Source of the DNA: an uncultured Burkholderiales bacterium
GTDB taxonomy: Bacteria > Pseudomonadota > Gammaproteobacteria > Burkholderiales > Burkholderiaceae
Assembly: GCA_903845315.1 (NCBI GenBank)
Contig: CAIMWY010000271.1
Coordinates: forward strand, 1 to 20,152
Reading direction: 5' to 3'
DNA length: 20,152 bases
Shown: positions 1-7,970 of the stretch, piece after piece
How the letters are laid out: each line of letters opens with the position of its first letter
Position numbering within the stretch: position 1 is the first letter of the stretch
Translations under genes and position numbers: made by a program
Notes under the pieces: generated by a model
What the model was told of the DNA's origin: nothing
Databases searched by the model: none
What the model saw: the letters and a program-made list of their open reading frames with translations, nothing else

Positions 1-450
1 CGTGGTCACGGCTTCAGCCTCGATGCGCAGGGCCTCAACCCCGCCAACTTGGTGGCCCCTGGCAAACGGCCTTTCCACACCATCATTCCTGCCTTCCTCA
101 CCCAAGACGGCCAACCGGTGATGAGCTACGGCGTGATGGGCGCCAACATGCAACCGCAAGGCCACATGCAGACCTTGGTGCGGATGCTGGACTACGGACA
201 AAACCCGCAAGCGGCGTGCGACGCGCCGCGCTGGCGCTACAACGCAGGGCTGGAGATCAACGTCGAGTCCAACCTGAACCACGACACCGTGGCGGGCTTG
301 CAGGCACGCGGTCACCGGGTGGAGGTGATCAACGACAGCTACCAAGACTTTGGGGCGGGTCAGTTCATCTGGCGTGCCGGTGACCCCAAGGTGGAAGGCT
401 ATGTGGTGGCCAGCGACGCGCGTCGTGACGGCTTGGCCGCAGGTTTTTAA
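1..450 (+). CDS. Gamma-glutamyltransferase family protein, YwrD-like (C-terminal part, cut by window edge)
   Basis: The reading frame is open from the first base and ends at a TAA at 448-450, so only the last 149 codons are visible. They form the end of a gamma-glutamyltransferase (PF01019) small subunit: a GKRPFHTIIPAF segment, a GANMQPQGHMQ segment, then NAPRW-like DAPRWRYN and a final SDARRDG that corresponds to the ASDPR end of the family. The oxyanion-hole serines of classical GGT (RPxSSMSP) are replaced by Phe-His-Thr, which is typical of the YwrD-like branch, whose members are usually cytoplasmic and poorly characterised. The catalytic Thr lies upstream, outside the window. A second GGT-family gene starts 41 bp downstream on the same strand, so co-transcription is likely. 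Family assignment is confident; substrate is unknown. Confidence 0.88.
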   Translation, partial: RGHGFSLDAQGLNPANLVAPGKRPFHTIIPAFLTQDGQPVMSYGVMGANMQPQGHMQTLVRMLDYGQNPQAACDAPRWRYNAGLEINVESNLNHDTVAGLQARGHRVEVINDSYQDFGAGQFIWRAGDPKVEGYVVASDARRDGLAAGF

Positions 451-491
451 ACCAATTCACCTTGTTCAATGCGCACACGCAGTGGTATGGC

Positions 492-2372
492 ATGAGCGCA
501 CGTTGTGAACGTCAACCCCAGCAAAATGGCTGGTGGCGCCTGCTGGCGGTCTGGCTGTGGGTGGGGTGGAGTTCGGTGGCCGTGTCGGTCGAATTGGATT
601 CGGTGCAACCCGAAATTGCCACGGGCTTGCAGCGCAAAACCGATGTGGTGAGCCAGCGTTGGGCGGTGGCAGCAGCGCACCCCTTAGCCGCCCAAGCGGG
701 GTACGACATCTTGCAGGTCGGTGGCTCTGCGGTGGATGCGGCCGTGGCGGTGCAAATGGTGTTGGGTTTGGTGGAGCCGCAGTCGAGCGGCTTGGGCGGC
801 GGCGCTGTGTTGCTGCACAGCCAAGGCGCGCGGGTGCAAGCGTTTGACGGTCGAGAGCGCGCTCCCGGCGCTGCCAGCGAAGACTTGCTGCTCAACGACC
901 AAGGGCAGCCTATGGGCTTTTACCAAGCCGTGGTGGGTGGCCGTGCGGTGGGCACACCCGGTGTGCTGCGCATGCTGGCGCTGGCACATCAGCAGCACGG
1001 GCGCTTGCCTTGGGCGCAGCTGTTTGAACCGGCGATTCGCTTGGCGAGCCAGGGGTTTGCCATCAGCCCGCGTTTGCATGCGCAACTCAAGGCTGATGCT
1101 TATCTGCGTCTTGATCCAACAGCCTTGGCGTACTTTTACCAAGCCAATGGTCAGCCCCATCCCATCGGGCACGTGCTGCGCAACCCAGAATTGGCAGCGC
1201 TGTTGCAGCGCATCGCCCGCGAGGGCGTATCAGCTTTCTACCAAGGTGAGGTGGCACAGGCCATGGTGCGCAAGGTGCAGCAGCACCCCAGCAACCCCGG
1301 GCGCTTGAGCTTGGACGACTTGGCGCAATACCAAGCGCTAGAGCGCGAGCCTTTGTGCTTTGCGCATGTGTTGCCTGCGGGCCCGGGCGCAGCAGCCACC
1401 GCCGCTGTCCGCCGCGCCCGGCAAGCGGCCTGGGCACCCCCTCGGCGTTTGCGTATTTGTGGGTTTCCGCCGCCAAGCTCGGGCACGCTGGCGATCGGTC
1501 AAATATTGGGACTGCTGCAACACGCAGCACCTGCCACCGCCTTGCATGCGGGCCTGCCAAGTGCAGCTTGGTTACATGCGTACAGCGAGGCCTCACGCTT
1601 GGCCTTTGCCGATCGCGCGCAGTATGTGGCTGACCCCGCATTTGTGACGGCGCCCGGTGGCGATTGGCAGCAGTTGCTTGAGCCCACTTACTTGCGCGAG
1701 CGTGCCCGCTTGATGGGGCCAATGCGCATGCCGCAAGCCCCACATGGCACGCCCGTGCGGGGCGAGCACAGCCAGTACGCACCCAGTTTGGCGCAGCCCG
1801 AATTTGGCACCTCACACCTGAGCATCGTGGACGCGCAGGGACACGCCGTGGCCATGACCACCACCATTGAGAGCGCTTTTGGATCGCGCCAGATGGTGCA
1901 GGGCTTTTTGCTCAACAACGAGCTCACCGACTTCAGCTTCGCACCCCGCGACGCGCAAGGCCGCCCTGTGGCCAATCGGGTGGAGCCGCTCAAGCGGCCG
2001 CGTTCGTCCATGTCGCCCTTGTTGGTGTTCGACCAAGACAGCGGCGAGTTGTTGATGAGCCTTGGCAGCCCCGGGGGCGAGATGATCATCCACTACACCG
2101 CCAAGGCCTTGATCGGTGTCTTGCACTGGGGGCTGACACCCCAGCAAGCCTTAGATTCGCCCAATTTCGGCCAGTTGGGTGGCGCCACCTTGTTAGAGGC
2201 GCAGCGCTTTCACGCAGCCACTGTGGCGAGCTTGCGTGCGCGTGGTGGTGCTGTGCAAGAACGCGAGCTCACCAGCGGTACCCAAGCCCTGGTGCGCATG
2301 CGCCGCAATGGCCAAGAGGTGTGGCTGGGCGCCAGTGACCCGCGGCGCGAAGGGCGCGTGCTCGGGCAGTAG
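492..2372 (+). CDS. ggt: Gamma-glutamyltransferase (glutathione hydrolase), exported
   Basis: This 626-residue protein of the Ntn-hydrolase GGT family should cleave gamma-glutamyl bonds of glutathione in the periplasm. The ATG at 492 is preferred over an in-frame TTG at 462 because it gives a basic N-region, a hydrophobic stretch at about residues 18-32 and a plausible cleavage site near VAVS-VE; neither start has a good Shine-Dalgarno sequence. The large subunit has the substrate-binding Arg in FDGRERAPG (R121). The autoprocessing and catalytic Thr is T440 in GTSHLSIVD. The small subunit has LLNNELTDF, the oxyanion serines S505-S506 in KRPRSSMSP, the SPGG loop (about 527-529) and a terminal GASDPR. 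An Ala/Arg-rich stretch at about 292-319, just before ICGFPPPSSG, looks like an insertion relative to relatives I recall. The gene follows another GGT-family gene and converges on a permease 13 bp away. Confidence 0.92.
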   Translation: MSARCERQPQQNGWWRLLAVWLWVGWSSVAVSVELDSVQPEIATGLQRKTDVVSQRWAVAAAHPLAAQAGYDILQVGGSAVDAAVAVQMVLGLVEPQSSGLGGGAVLLHSQGARVQAFDGRERAPGAASEDLLLNDQGQPMGFYQAVVGGRAVGTPGVLRMLALAHQQHGRLPWAQLFEPAIRLASQGFAISPRLHAQLKADAYLRLDPTALAYFYQANGQPHPIGHVLRNPELAALLQRIAREGVSAFYQGEVAQAMVRKVQQHPSNPGRLSLDDLAQYQALEREPLCFAHVLPAGPGAAATAAVRRARQAAWAPPRRLRICGFPPPSSGTLAIGQILGLLQHAAPATALHAGLPSAAWLHAYSEASRLAFADRAQYVADPAFVTAPGGDWQQLLEPTYLRERARLMGPMRMPQAPHGTPVRGEHSQYAPSLAQPEFGTSHLSIVDAQGHAVAMTTTIESAFGSRQMVQGFLLNNELTDFSFAPRDAQGRPVANRVEPLKRPRSSMSPLLVFDQDSGELLMSLGSPGGEMIIHYTAKALIGVLHWGLTPQQALDSPNFGQLGGATLLEAQRFHAATVASLRARGGAVQERELTSGTQALVRMRRNGQEVWLGASDPRREGRVLGQ

Positions 2373-2385
2373 ATGCCCCGGGCGT

Positions 2386-3324
2386 TCAGGGCTTGGCGGC
2401 GTCTAAGTCGGGTCGTTGCCCTTCCCGTCGCGCGATCCACAGCGTGGACAGCAAGATCACGGCGGCACCTATCCAAGTGGTCTCGCTGGGCACTTCGGCA
2501 AACACCCACCAGCCCATGAGAGACGACCAGAGCAGGTCTAAAAAACGCATCGACTGGGTAGCCGAAATTTCGGCCACATGAAACGCGCGCGTCAAGCAGT
2601 AGTGGGCGGCCGTGCCAATGACGCCCGCCACCAAAAAATTGGCCCACTGCCAGGCATCGGGTGTTTGCCAATTCAGCATGGCAAGAGGGAAACTGAAAAT
2701 GGCCACGGTGATGGCTTGCCACAGCACGATGACCTTTGGACTTTCGTAACGCGTCAGGGCCTTGGTGATCAAAAAAGACGCGGCAAACACCGGGGCCGAG
2801 GCGAGCATGATCAAGTGAAACACGCCACCGTTGTTGGACAGGTGGGGCAACACCACCAGCACACCGACAAATCCAAACACCGCAGCGATCCAACGGTCAC
2901 GGCGCATGCGCTCGTTCAAGAACCAAGCCGCACCGATCATGATGAAGATCGGCCCGGTGAAACTGATCGCCGTCATGTCTGCCATGGGAATGTGCGGCAA
3001 GGCAATGAACCACAGCAACAAGCCGGCAGAGTGCACGCCGCCTCGCCAAAATTGGCCCTTGACATTGCTGGGCCAGTAAGACGGTGCCCCCGAGCGCAGC
3101 ATGAAGGGCAACAGAATCAGCACGCCACATAGATAGCGCAAAAACTGTGTTTCAAACGCGTTGAGTGCCAGCGACATATTGCGCGAAATGACGTTGAGCA
3201 TGGAGAACATCAGACCCCCAAGAACCGTCCACAACATGCCTTGTAAGGGCTTGGGCAGGCGCTGGGCCATGCGCAATACAAGGCGTTGGGCCAGCTGCAG
3301 CCGACGCCTGAGAGAGTAATTCAT
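2386..3324 (-). CDS. EamA/DMT-family permease (first of three)
   Basis: This 312-residue inner-membrane protein has two EamA repeats and about ten hydrophobic segments, as expected for the drug/metabolite transporter superfamily. After about 29 mostly basic residues the first segment begins at GMLWTVLGGLMF. The first repeat ends near GFVGVLVVLP, and the second runs from about residue 165 (HLIMLASAPVFAASFLI) to TWIGAAVILLSTLWIA. A short charged tail follows. The conserved SFTGPIF stretch at the end of the third helix pair and the NERM loop before the fifth segment fit the family. The ATG at 3324 is the first plausible start; downstream Met codons (residues 19 and 30) are possible alternatives. 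Substrate cannot be told from sequence: DMT proteins move amino acids, SAM, nucleosides or drugs. It is convergent with ggt and 46 bp beyond the antiporter stop, so it could be read through from there. Confidence 0.9.
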   Translation of the reverse strand: MNYSLRRRLQLAQRLVLRMAQRLPKPLQGMLWTVLGGLMFSMLNVISRNMSLALNAFETQFLRYLCGVLILLPFMLRSGAPSYWPSNVKGQFWRGGVHSAGLLLWFIALPHIPMADMTAISFTGPIFIMIGAAWFLNERMRRDRWIAAVFGFVGVLVVLPHLSNNGGVFHLIMLASAPVFAASFLITKALTRYESPKVIVLWQAITVAIFSFPLAMLNWQTPDAWQWANFLVAGVIGTAAHYCLTRAFHVAEISATQSMRFLDLLWSSLMGWWVFAEVPSETTWIGAAVILLSTLWIARREGQRPDLDAAKP

Positions 3325-3370
3325 AGGCCCCGAGTCTAGAGGCAGCGCGAGGTGCGAGTGGTCGCGGGGG

Positions 3371-5128
3371 TTACGGGGTGTGATCTTCGTGCGGTTTGTC
3401 CAAGTCGCGCATCAGGGCATAGCGGGTTTGCCGCTGCGCCTGCACCAGGCGAATCACCCGTTTGAGGGGAATGCCGATCAGGGCCAAGGTCTGGCTGGCC
3501 AGCATCAGGCTGCCTTCAATCACCTCGGGCACCACCTCGGCGGCGCCGCCTGCGCGCAGTTGTTCTAAGTCTTTGTCGTCATGGGTGCGCACCACCACCG
3601 GCACATGGGGTGCATGTTCTTTCACCCAGGCCAAGACCTTGAGCGCCGAGGCCGTGTCGGGGTAGGTCACGACCACCGCGGCGGCGCGCGCCAAACCTGC
3701 CGACATCAGACTGCTCAAACGCGTGGCGTCGCCAAACTCCACCCGGTGGCCGGCGCTGCGACCGCTTTGCACTTTGTCGGGGTCGCTGTCCATGGCCACA
3801 TAAGCAATGCCTTCTAAGCTGAGCAGGTCGACCAAGTTGTGACCGCTGCGCCCATAGCCGCACACAATCACATGGTGCTCGGTTTTCAGGGCGCGCTGTG
3901 CAATGCCTGTCAAAGCCAAAGATTGTTCCAACCAATCGGTGCTGACCAAGCGGTTGACGATGCGGTCAGCGTTCATCAGCAAAAACGGTGTGGCAATCAT
4001 GGACAACACCATCGACGCCAAAATCGGACTCACCCAAGGGACAGGGATCAAGTGATGTGTTTGTCCCAAAGACAGCAACACAAAACCAAACTCACCCGCT
4101 TGCGCCAAGTAAATGCCAGTGCGCAGGCTGACCCCGGCAGGACCACCCTGCAGTCGCGCCAGCACAAACACCAACGCTGCTTTGACCAACACCGGCACCA
4201 CCGTGAGCCCCAGCACCCAGGCCCAGTTGTCGAACACCACTTCCCAGTCGAGCTTCATGCCAATGGTGATGAAGAACAGCCCCAGCAACACATCGTGGAA
4301 GGGACGAATGTCAGCCTCCACCTTGTGCTTGAAATCGGTCTCGGCAATCAACATACCCGCCAAAAACGCACCCATGGCCAATGACAAACCTGCCAGCTCG
4401 GTCAACCATGCCAGTCCCAGTGTCATGAACAAGAGATTGAGCATGAACAACTCGTCGCTCTTGCGCCGCGCCACCAAGTAGAGCCAATTGCGCATCACGC
4501 GTTGGCCGCCCCACAGCAGCAAGCCCACCAATGCAGCGCCTTTGAGCATGGCAATCGACAGCACTTGCCAGAGGTTGTGCTCGCCCATGTCGGCTAAGGC
4601 GGGAATCAGCACCAGCAAGGGCACCACGGCCAAGTCTTGAAACAGCAACACGCCCATCACACGCTGGCCGTGGGGCGACTCCAACTCCACACGATCGGCC
4701 ATGAGCTTGACCACAATCGCGGTGCTCGACATGGCCAAGGCACTGCCCATGGTCAGTGCGGTTTGCCAGCTGACATGCCAGGGCCGGCCCAGTTGTGCCA
4801 TGCCCCAAGCCAGCGCGAGGTTAAAGAGCAGCGTCCCCAGCAGGGTGAGCACCACCTGACTCAGCCCCAAACCAAACACCACCTTGCGCATTTGATGCAA
4901 CTTGGGCAGGTTGAATTCCAAGCCGATGACAAACATCAAAAACACCACGCCAAACTCGGCCAAGTGCTCGATGGCGGCCGAGTCTTTGGCCAGCGCCAAG
5001 GCATTGGGCCCAATCACCAAGCCCGCTAGCAAATAGCCCAGCATGGCTGGCAAATGCAGCAATCTGCAGCCCACCACACTCACCACGGCGGCGCAGAGAT
5101 AGAGCAGGGTGAGTTCGAGGGAGGACAT
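3371..5128 (-). CDS. KefB/KefC-type monovalent cation:proton antiporter (CPA2 family)
   Basis: This 585-residue membrane protein should exchange K+ or Na+ for protons across the inner membrane. The N-terminal Na+/H+ exchanger domain (about residues 1-390) has many hydrophobic helices, including PAMLGYLLAGLVIGP, FLMFVIGLEF and the conserved FQDLAVVP (about 163-170), with the Gln-Asp pair typical of Kef proteins. A cytosolic TrkA-N/RCK domain follows (about 418-535), with the nucleotide-binding GYGRSG at 424-429 and an acidic VAMDSDPD at the end of beta-2. No TrkA-C domain is evident. Length is close to E. coli KefB and KefC (about 600). I chose the ATG at 5128 (MSSLELTL) because it begins directly before the first helix; an in-frame ATG at 5158 would add ten polar residues. 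No KefF/KefG-like ancillary flavoprotein gene is adjacent, so glutathione gating is not supported by context. Confidence 0.92.
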   Translation of the reverse strand: MSSLELTLLYLCAAVVSVVGCRLLHLPAMLGYLLAGLVIGPNALALAKDSAAIEHLAEFGVVFLMFVIGLEFNLPKLHQMRKVVFGLGLSQVVLTLLGTLLFNLALAWGMAQLGRPWHVSWQTALTMGSALAMSSTAIVVKLMADRVELESPHGQRVMGVLLFQDLAVVPLLVLIPALADMGEHNLWQVLSIAMLKGAALVGLLLWGGQRVMRNWLYLVARRKSDELFMLNLLFMTLGLAWLTELAGLSLAMGAFLAGMLIAETDFKHKVEADIRPFHDVLLGLFFITIGMKLDWEVVFDNWAWVLGLTVVPVLVKAALVFVLARLQGGPAGVSLRTGIYLAQAGEFGFVLLSLGQTHHLIPVPWVSPILASMVLSMIATPFLLMNADRIVNRLVSTDWLEQSLALTGIAQRALKTEHHVIVCGYGRSGHNLVDLLSLEGIAYVAMDSDPDKVQSGRSAGHRVEFGDATRLSSLMSAGLARAAAVVVTYPDTASALKVLAWVKEHAPHVPVVVRTHDDKDLEQLRAGGAAEVVPEVIEGSLMLASQTLALIGIPLKRVIRLVQAQRQTRYALMRDLDKPHEDHTP

Positions 5129-5161
5129 GGGTCGATGGTAGCAATCGGGTCGATTCATCGG

Positions 5162-5176
5162 TGACAGGGTCTGTCA
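5162..5176. promoter_or_regulatory. Perfect 6-bp inverted repeat between divergent antiporter and permease genes
   Basis: TGACAG-GGT-CTGTCA lies in the 72-bp gap between the divergent starts at 5128 and 5201. The arms are perfect with a 3-base spacer, which suits a small dimeric regulator site. No promoter boxes stand out around it. The position is suggestive; function is inferred. Confidence 0.3.
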
Positions 5177-5200
5177 TCCCGTCAGATTTAAACTTGGGGC

Positions 5201-6109
5201 ATGCCACTTCCCCTCAAACCCGGCTTGTCGGGTCTCATGCTGGCAACTGCCGGTGCCATCGCCTTCAGTGGCAAAGCCATCATCATCAAACTGTCTTACC
5301 GCTATGGTGTGGATGCGGTCACTTTGATCATGTACCGCATGCTGTTTGCCTTGCCGTGTTTCTTGTTGCTGGGTTGGTGGTCTGAGCGCCAAGCCCATGC
5401 GCGCGCCAACCCTCTTACACGGGCCGATGCTTTGCGCATTGCTGCTTTGGGGTTTGTGGGCTACTACTTGTCGAGCTACCTCGATTTTTTGGGCCTGCAA
5501 TACGTCACCGCCAGCTTGGAGCGTTTGATCCTCTACCTCAACCCCACCTTGGTGGTGCTGCTGGGTTGGATGCTCTATAAAAAGCCGATCCAACCCATTC
5601 GCATGCTGGCCATGGCCGTGAGCTACAGCGGTGTATTGGTGGTGTTTGCGCATGAGCTGTCGTTTGCTGGCGCCAATGTGCTGTTAGGCACCAGCTTGGT
5701 GTTTGCCAGTGCACTGACCTATTCCCTGTATTTGATTTACAGCGGCCAGTGGGTGCAGCGCATCGGGGCCATGCGTTTGGTGGGCTGGGCCACCAGTGTG
5801 GCCAGTGTGTGCTGCATCGTACAGTTTGTGGTGTTGCGCCCGTGGTCTGCTGCGGATGTGCCGGTGGATGTGCTGTGGTTGGCTGTCTTGAATGCTTTTG
5901 CCTGCACGGTGGCCCCGGTGTTGATGGTGATGATGGCGGTTGAACGCATTGGCGCCGCTCTGACCGCGCAAGCTGGCATGATTGGGCCCATGGCCACTGT
6001 TGCATTGGGTGTGATGGTGCTGGATGAGCCGCTCAATGTTTGGATTGGTCTAGGCACCTTGCTGGTGTTGGGCGGTGTGTTTATTGTTTCAAAGTACGGA
6101 GCGAAGTGA
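5201..6109 (+). CDS. EamA/DMT-family permease (second of three)
   Basis: This 302-residue polytopic inner-membrane protein has two EamA domains. The first runs from about residue 10 (LSGLMLATAGAIAFSGKAIIIKL) to about 150, with SLERLILYLNPTLVVLLGW in the fourth helix region. The second runs from about 165 (LGTSLVFASALTYSLYLIY) to the end, with ALTAQAGMIGPM followed by LDEPLNVWIGLG, the usual pattern before the last helix pair. It differs clearly from the permeases at 2386 and 6954, so these are not recent duplicates. The ATG at 5201 is the first in frame; the upstream region has only a G-run close to the ATG, so a start at the ATG of residue 13 cannot be excluded. The TGA overlaps the ATG of the downstream SDR by one base, which implies translational coupling. 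Substrate is unknown. Confidence 0.9.
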   Translation: MPLPLKPGLSGLMLATAGAIAFSGKAIIIKLSYRYGVDAVTLIMYRMLFALPCFLLLGWWSERQAHARANPLTRADALRIAALGFVGYYLSSYLDFLGLQYVTASLERLILYLNPTLVVLLGWMLYKKPIQPIRMLAMAVSYSGVLVVFAHELSFAGANVLLGTSLVFASALTYSLYLIYSGQWVQRIGAMRLVGWATSVASVCCIVQFVVLRPWSAADVPVDVLWLAVLNAFACTVAPVLMVMMAVERIGAALTAQAGMIGPMATVALGVMVLDEPLNVWIGLGTLLVLGGVFIVSKYGAK

Positions 6110-6903
6110 TGGATTTAGGTCTCAAAGGCAAATGGGCATTGGTAGGCGGCGCAAGCAAAGGCTTGGGCTTGGGTTGTGCGCATTCTTTGGCGCGAGAAGG
6201 CGTCAACGTGGTGATCGTGGCGCGTGGTGCCGAGGCCCTGAATGCGACGGCTGTTGAGTTGCGCAAACTGGGCAGCACCGTGCTGACGGTGCCCATGGAC
6301 ATCACCACGCCCGAGGGCCGTGAGGCTGTTTGGTCGGTGGCCGGTGGGCCTGGCAAAAATTTTGACATTGTGGTGACCAATGCCGGTGGCCCGCCTCCTG
6401 GCGATTTTCGCAATTGGCAACGCGACGACTGGATCAAAGCCATGGATGCCAATATGCTGACCCCGATTGAGTTGATCAAAGCCACGGTTGACGGCATGGC
6501 AGAGCGTGGCTTTGGGCGCATCATCAACATCACCTCGGGTGCAGTGAAAGCACCGATCGACGTGTTGGGCTTGTCCAATGGCGCGCGTTCGGGTTTGACG
6601 GGCTTTGTGGCGGGCTTGGCACGACAGCCCAAATTGGCTTCACGCAATGTCACCATCAACAACTTGCTGCCAGGTGCCTATGACACCGACAGAATTCGCA
6701 TCACCCTCAAAGGTGCGGCTGATAAAGCGGGCAAGACGGTTGAAGAGATGGTCGAGACGCGTAAAAAAACCATTCCTGCCGGGCGTTTTGGCCACCCGTC
6801 TGAGTTTGGCGACACCTGCGCGTTCTTGTGTTCTGCGCAGGCCAGCTATATCACGGGGCAAAACATCTTGACCGATGGCGGGGCTTACTCGGGCACGTTC
6901 TGA
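6109..6903 (+). CDS. Atypical SDR-family protein lacking the catalytic Tyr/Lys pair
   Basis: This 264-residue Rossmann-fold protein belongs to the short-chain dehydrogenase/reductase superfamily. The nucleotide-binding turn is GGASKGLG (13-20), NAGG follows at 91-94, and IINITSGA places a catalytic-type Ser at S143. Thirteen residues later, where classical SDRs have YxxxK, this protein reads SNGAR (156-160), so Tyr becomes Ser and Lys becomes Arg. The SDR end pattern (NLLPGAYDTDR, then ASYITGQNILTDGG) is intact. This matches a known BKR-like SDR subgroup with imperfect catalytic residues; its members are often annotated as 3-oxoacyl-ACP reductase, which I would not assume. The ATG at 6109 shares its A with the preceding permease stop and has CGGAG upstream. 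Normal dehydrogenase chemistry is doubtful. It probably forms a two-gene operon with the permease. Confidence 0.88.
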   Translation: MDLGLKGKWALVGGASKGLGLGCAHSLAREGVNVVIVARGAEALNATAVELRKLGSTVLTVPMDITTPEGREAVWSVAGGPGKNFDIVVTNAGGPPPGDFRNWQRDDWIKAMDANMLTPIELIKATVDGMAERGFGRIINITSGAVKAPIDVLGLSNGARSGLTGFVAGLARQPKLASRNVTINNLLPGAYDTDRIRITLKGAADKAGKTVEEMVETRKKTIPAGRFGHPSEFGDTCAFLCSAQASYITGQNILTDGGAYSGTF

Positions 6904-6923
6904 GTTGCTGCGCTGAGACCTTG

Positions 6924-6955
6924 AGCCCTTGACGCGTTGGCGGCAAGGGCTTTTT
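6924..6955 (+). terminator. Intrinsic terminator after the permease-SDR operon
   Basis: AGCCCTTG (6924-6931) pairs perfectly with CAAGGGCT (6944-6951). Inside it, CGC and GCG form three more pairs around a GTTG loop, and TTTTT follows at 6951-6955. The U-tract overlaps the stop codon of the convergent permease at 6954. Without a T-run on the other strand it should work mainly for the + strand. Confidence 0.85.
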
Positions 6956-7862
6956 ATCGACGGGCCGACATCACGATGCCCCCTGCGATCAGCAAAAAGG
7001 CGACCATGTGGAACCAAGCGGGCCATTCACCCAAGATCAGGGTTGACAGCAGAGCCGTAAACAACGGCGTGAGGTTAGAGAAAAAACCTGCAACGCCCGG
7101 GCCAACTTGCTGCACACCCAAGGCCCAGCAACGGTAGGCCAGCAAGGCGGGCCCCAAGGCCACAAAAAGCAATGCAGCGACCAAGGGCCAGCTCAGTGTG
7201 AGGTGTGCATCCGTGAGCGCCCATTCACCCGCAGTGAACAAGCCCGACCAGCCCACACCAAAGGTGATTTGTGCCATGAGTAAAAAAGCCCAGTTGTTGC
7301 GAACCTCGGTGGGCTCTGTGATTTGTGCCAACAGCCAGCTGTAGCCCGCCCAGCAGGCGGTTGCAATCAGCACAAACACATCGCCCAGCATCAGCCGAAC
7401 TTGCAGCAAGGCTTGCAAATCACCGCGACACAGCACCAGCATCACCCCGAGGATGGACATCAAGGCGCCCAGCATTTGTTGCTTGCGCACTGACTGTTTG
7501 AAGAACAAGGCCCCAATTCCCAGCATGAACACGGGGGTGCTGGACGCGACCAAGGTCACATTGATCGGACTGGAGGTTTGCAAGGCCAAGTACAGCAAGC
7601 TGTTGTAGAACCCCAAGCCCACCAAAGACACCAGGGCATATTGCCTCCAATGCGGCCACAACGGACTGCTGCGGCGAAGTACCTGGTAGGCAAAGGGAAA
7701 CAGCAACACAAAGGCCAAGAACCAGCGTAAAAAATTCAAGGTCATGGGTGGCACGACCTCGTGGACCATGCAGCCCACAATGGCGTTGCCCGCCCAAAGC
7801 AGTGGCGGAATGATGAGCAGTCCCGCAGAACGCAGCGTCAAGGCTTGGGCAGAAAAAGGCAT
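6954..7862 (-). CDS. EamA/DMT-family permease (third of three)
   Basis: This 302-residue inner-membrane protein has two EamA repeats. The first segment is SAGLLIIPPLLWAGNAIVG (about residues 11-29), then MTLNFLRWFLAFVLLFPFA, and LYLALQTSSPINVTLVAS with STPVFMLGIGALFF, the pattern of DMT helices three to five. The second repeat begins near VFVLIATACWAGYSWLLA and closes with SNLTPLFTALLSTLILGEW and a last helix ending in ARR. I chose the ATG at 7862 because the protein then starts right before the first helix; the frame is open further upstream, but that would add 83 non-membrane residues and overlap the divergent qor gene. Its stop lies in the T-tract of the terminator of the convergent SDR operon. 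Substrate is unknown. Confidence 0.9.
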   Translation of the reverse strand: MPFSAQALTLRSAGLLIIPPLLWAGNAIVGCMVHEVVPPMTLNFLRWFLAFVLLFPFAYQVLRRSSPLWPHWRQYALVSLVGLGFYNSLLYLALQTSSPINVTLVASSTPVFMLGIGALFFKQSVRKQQMLGALMSILGVMLVLCRGDLQALLQVRLMLGDVFVLIATACWAGYSWLLAQITEPTEVRNNWAFLLMAQITFGVGWSGLFTAGEWALTDAHLTLSWPLVAALLFVALGPALLAYRCWALGVQQVGPGVAGFFSNLTPLFTALLSTLILGEWPAWFHMVAFLLIAGGIVMSARR

Positions 7863-7890
7863 GCGGCACTCTAACCGAGCATGAATAACC

Positions 7891-7955
7891 GAGGTGACAC
7901 CCGAGGTATGCGCTTGTGTGGCAGGATGCCGGACTTTCAAAATATTTGTCACCTC
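7891..7955. promoter_or_regulatory. Divergent permease/qor control region with a 9-bp spaced inverted repeat
   Basis: GAGGTGACA (7891-7899) and TGTCACCTC (7947-7955) are perfect inverted copies separated by 47 bases. The right arm abuts the qor Shine-Dalgarno TGAGGAG (7956-7962). A weak promoter toward qor may lie between the arms: TTGTGT at 7914, 18 bases, CAAAAT at 7938. The repeat is directly visible; its use as an operator or as an mRNA stem is inferred. Confidence 0.35.
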
Positions 7956-7970
7956 TGAGGAGTACTTTCC

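Noticed and set aside
1087..1815. 242-codon open frame antisense to ggt
   Set aside because: Overlaps the GGT core; Arg/Ala-rich translation without domain features.
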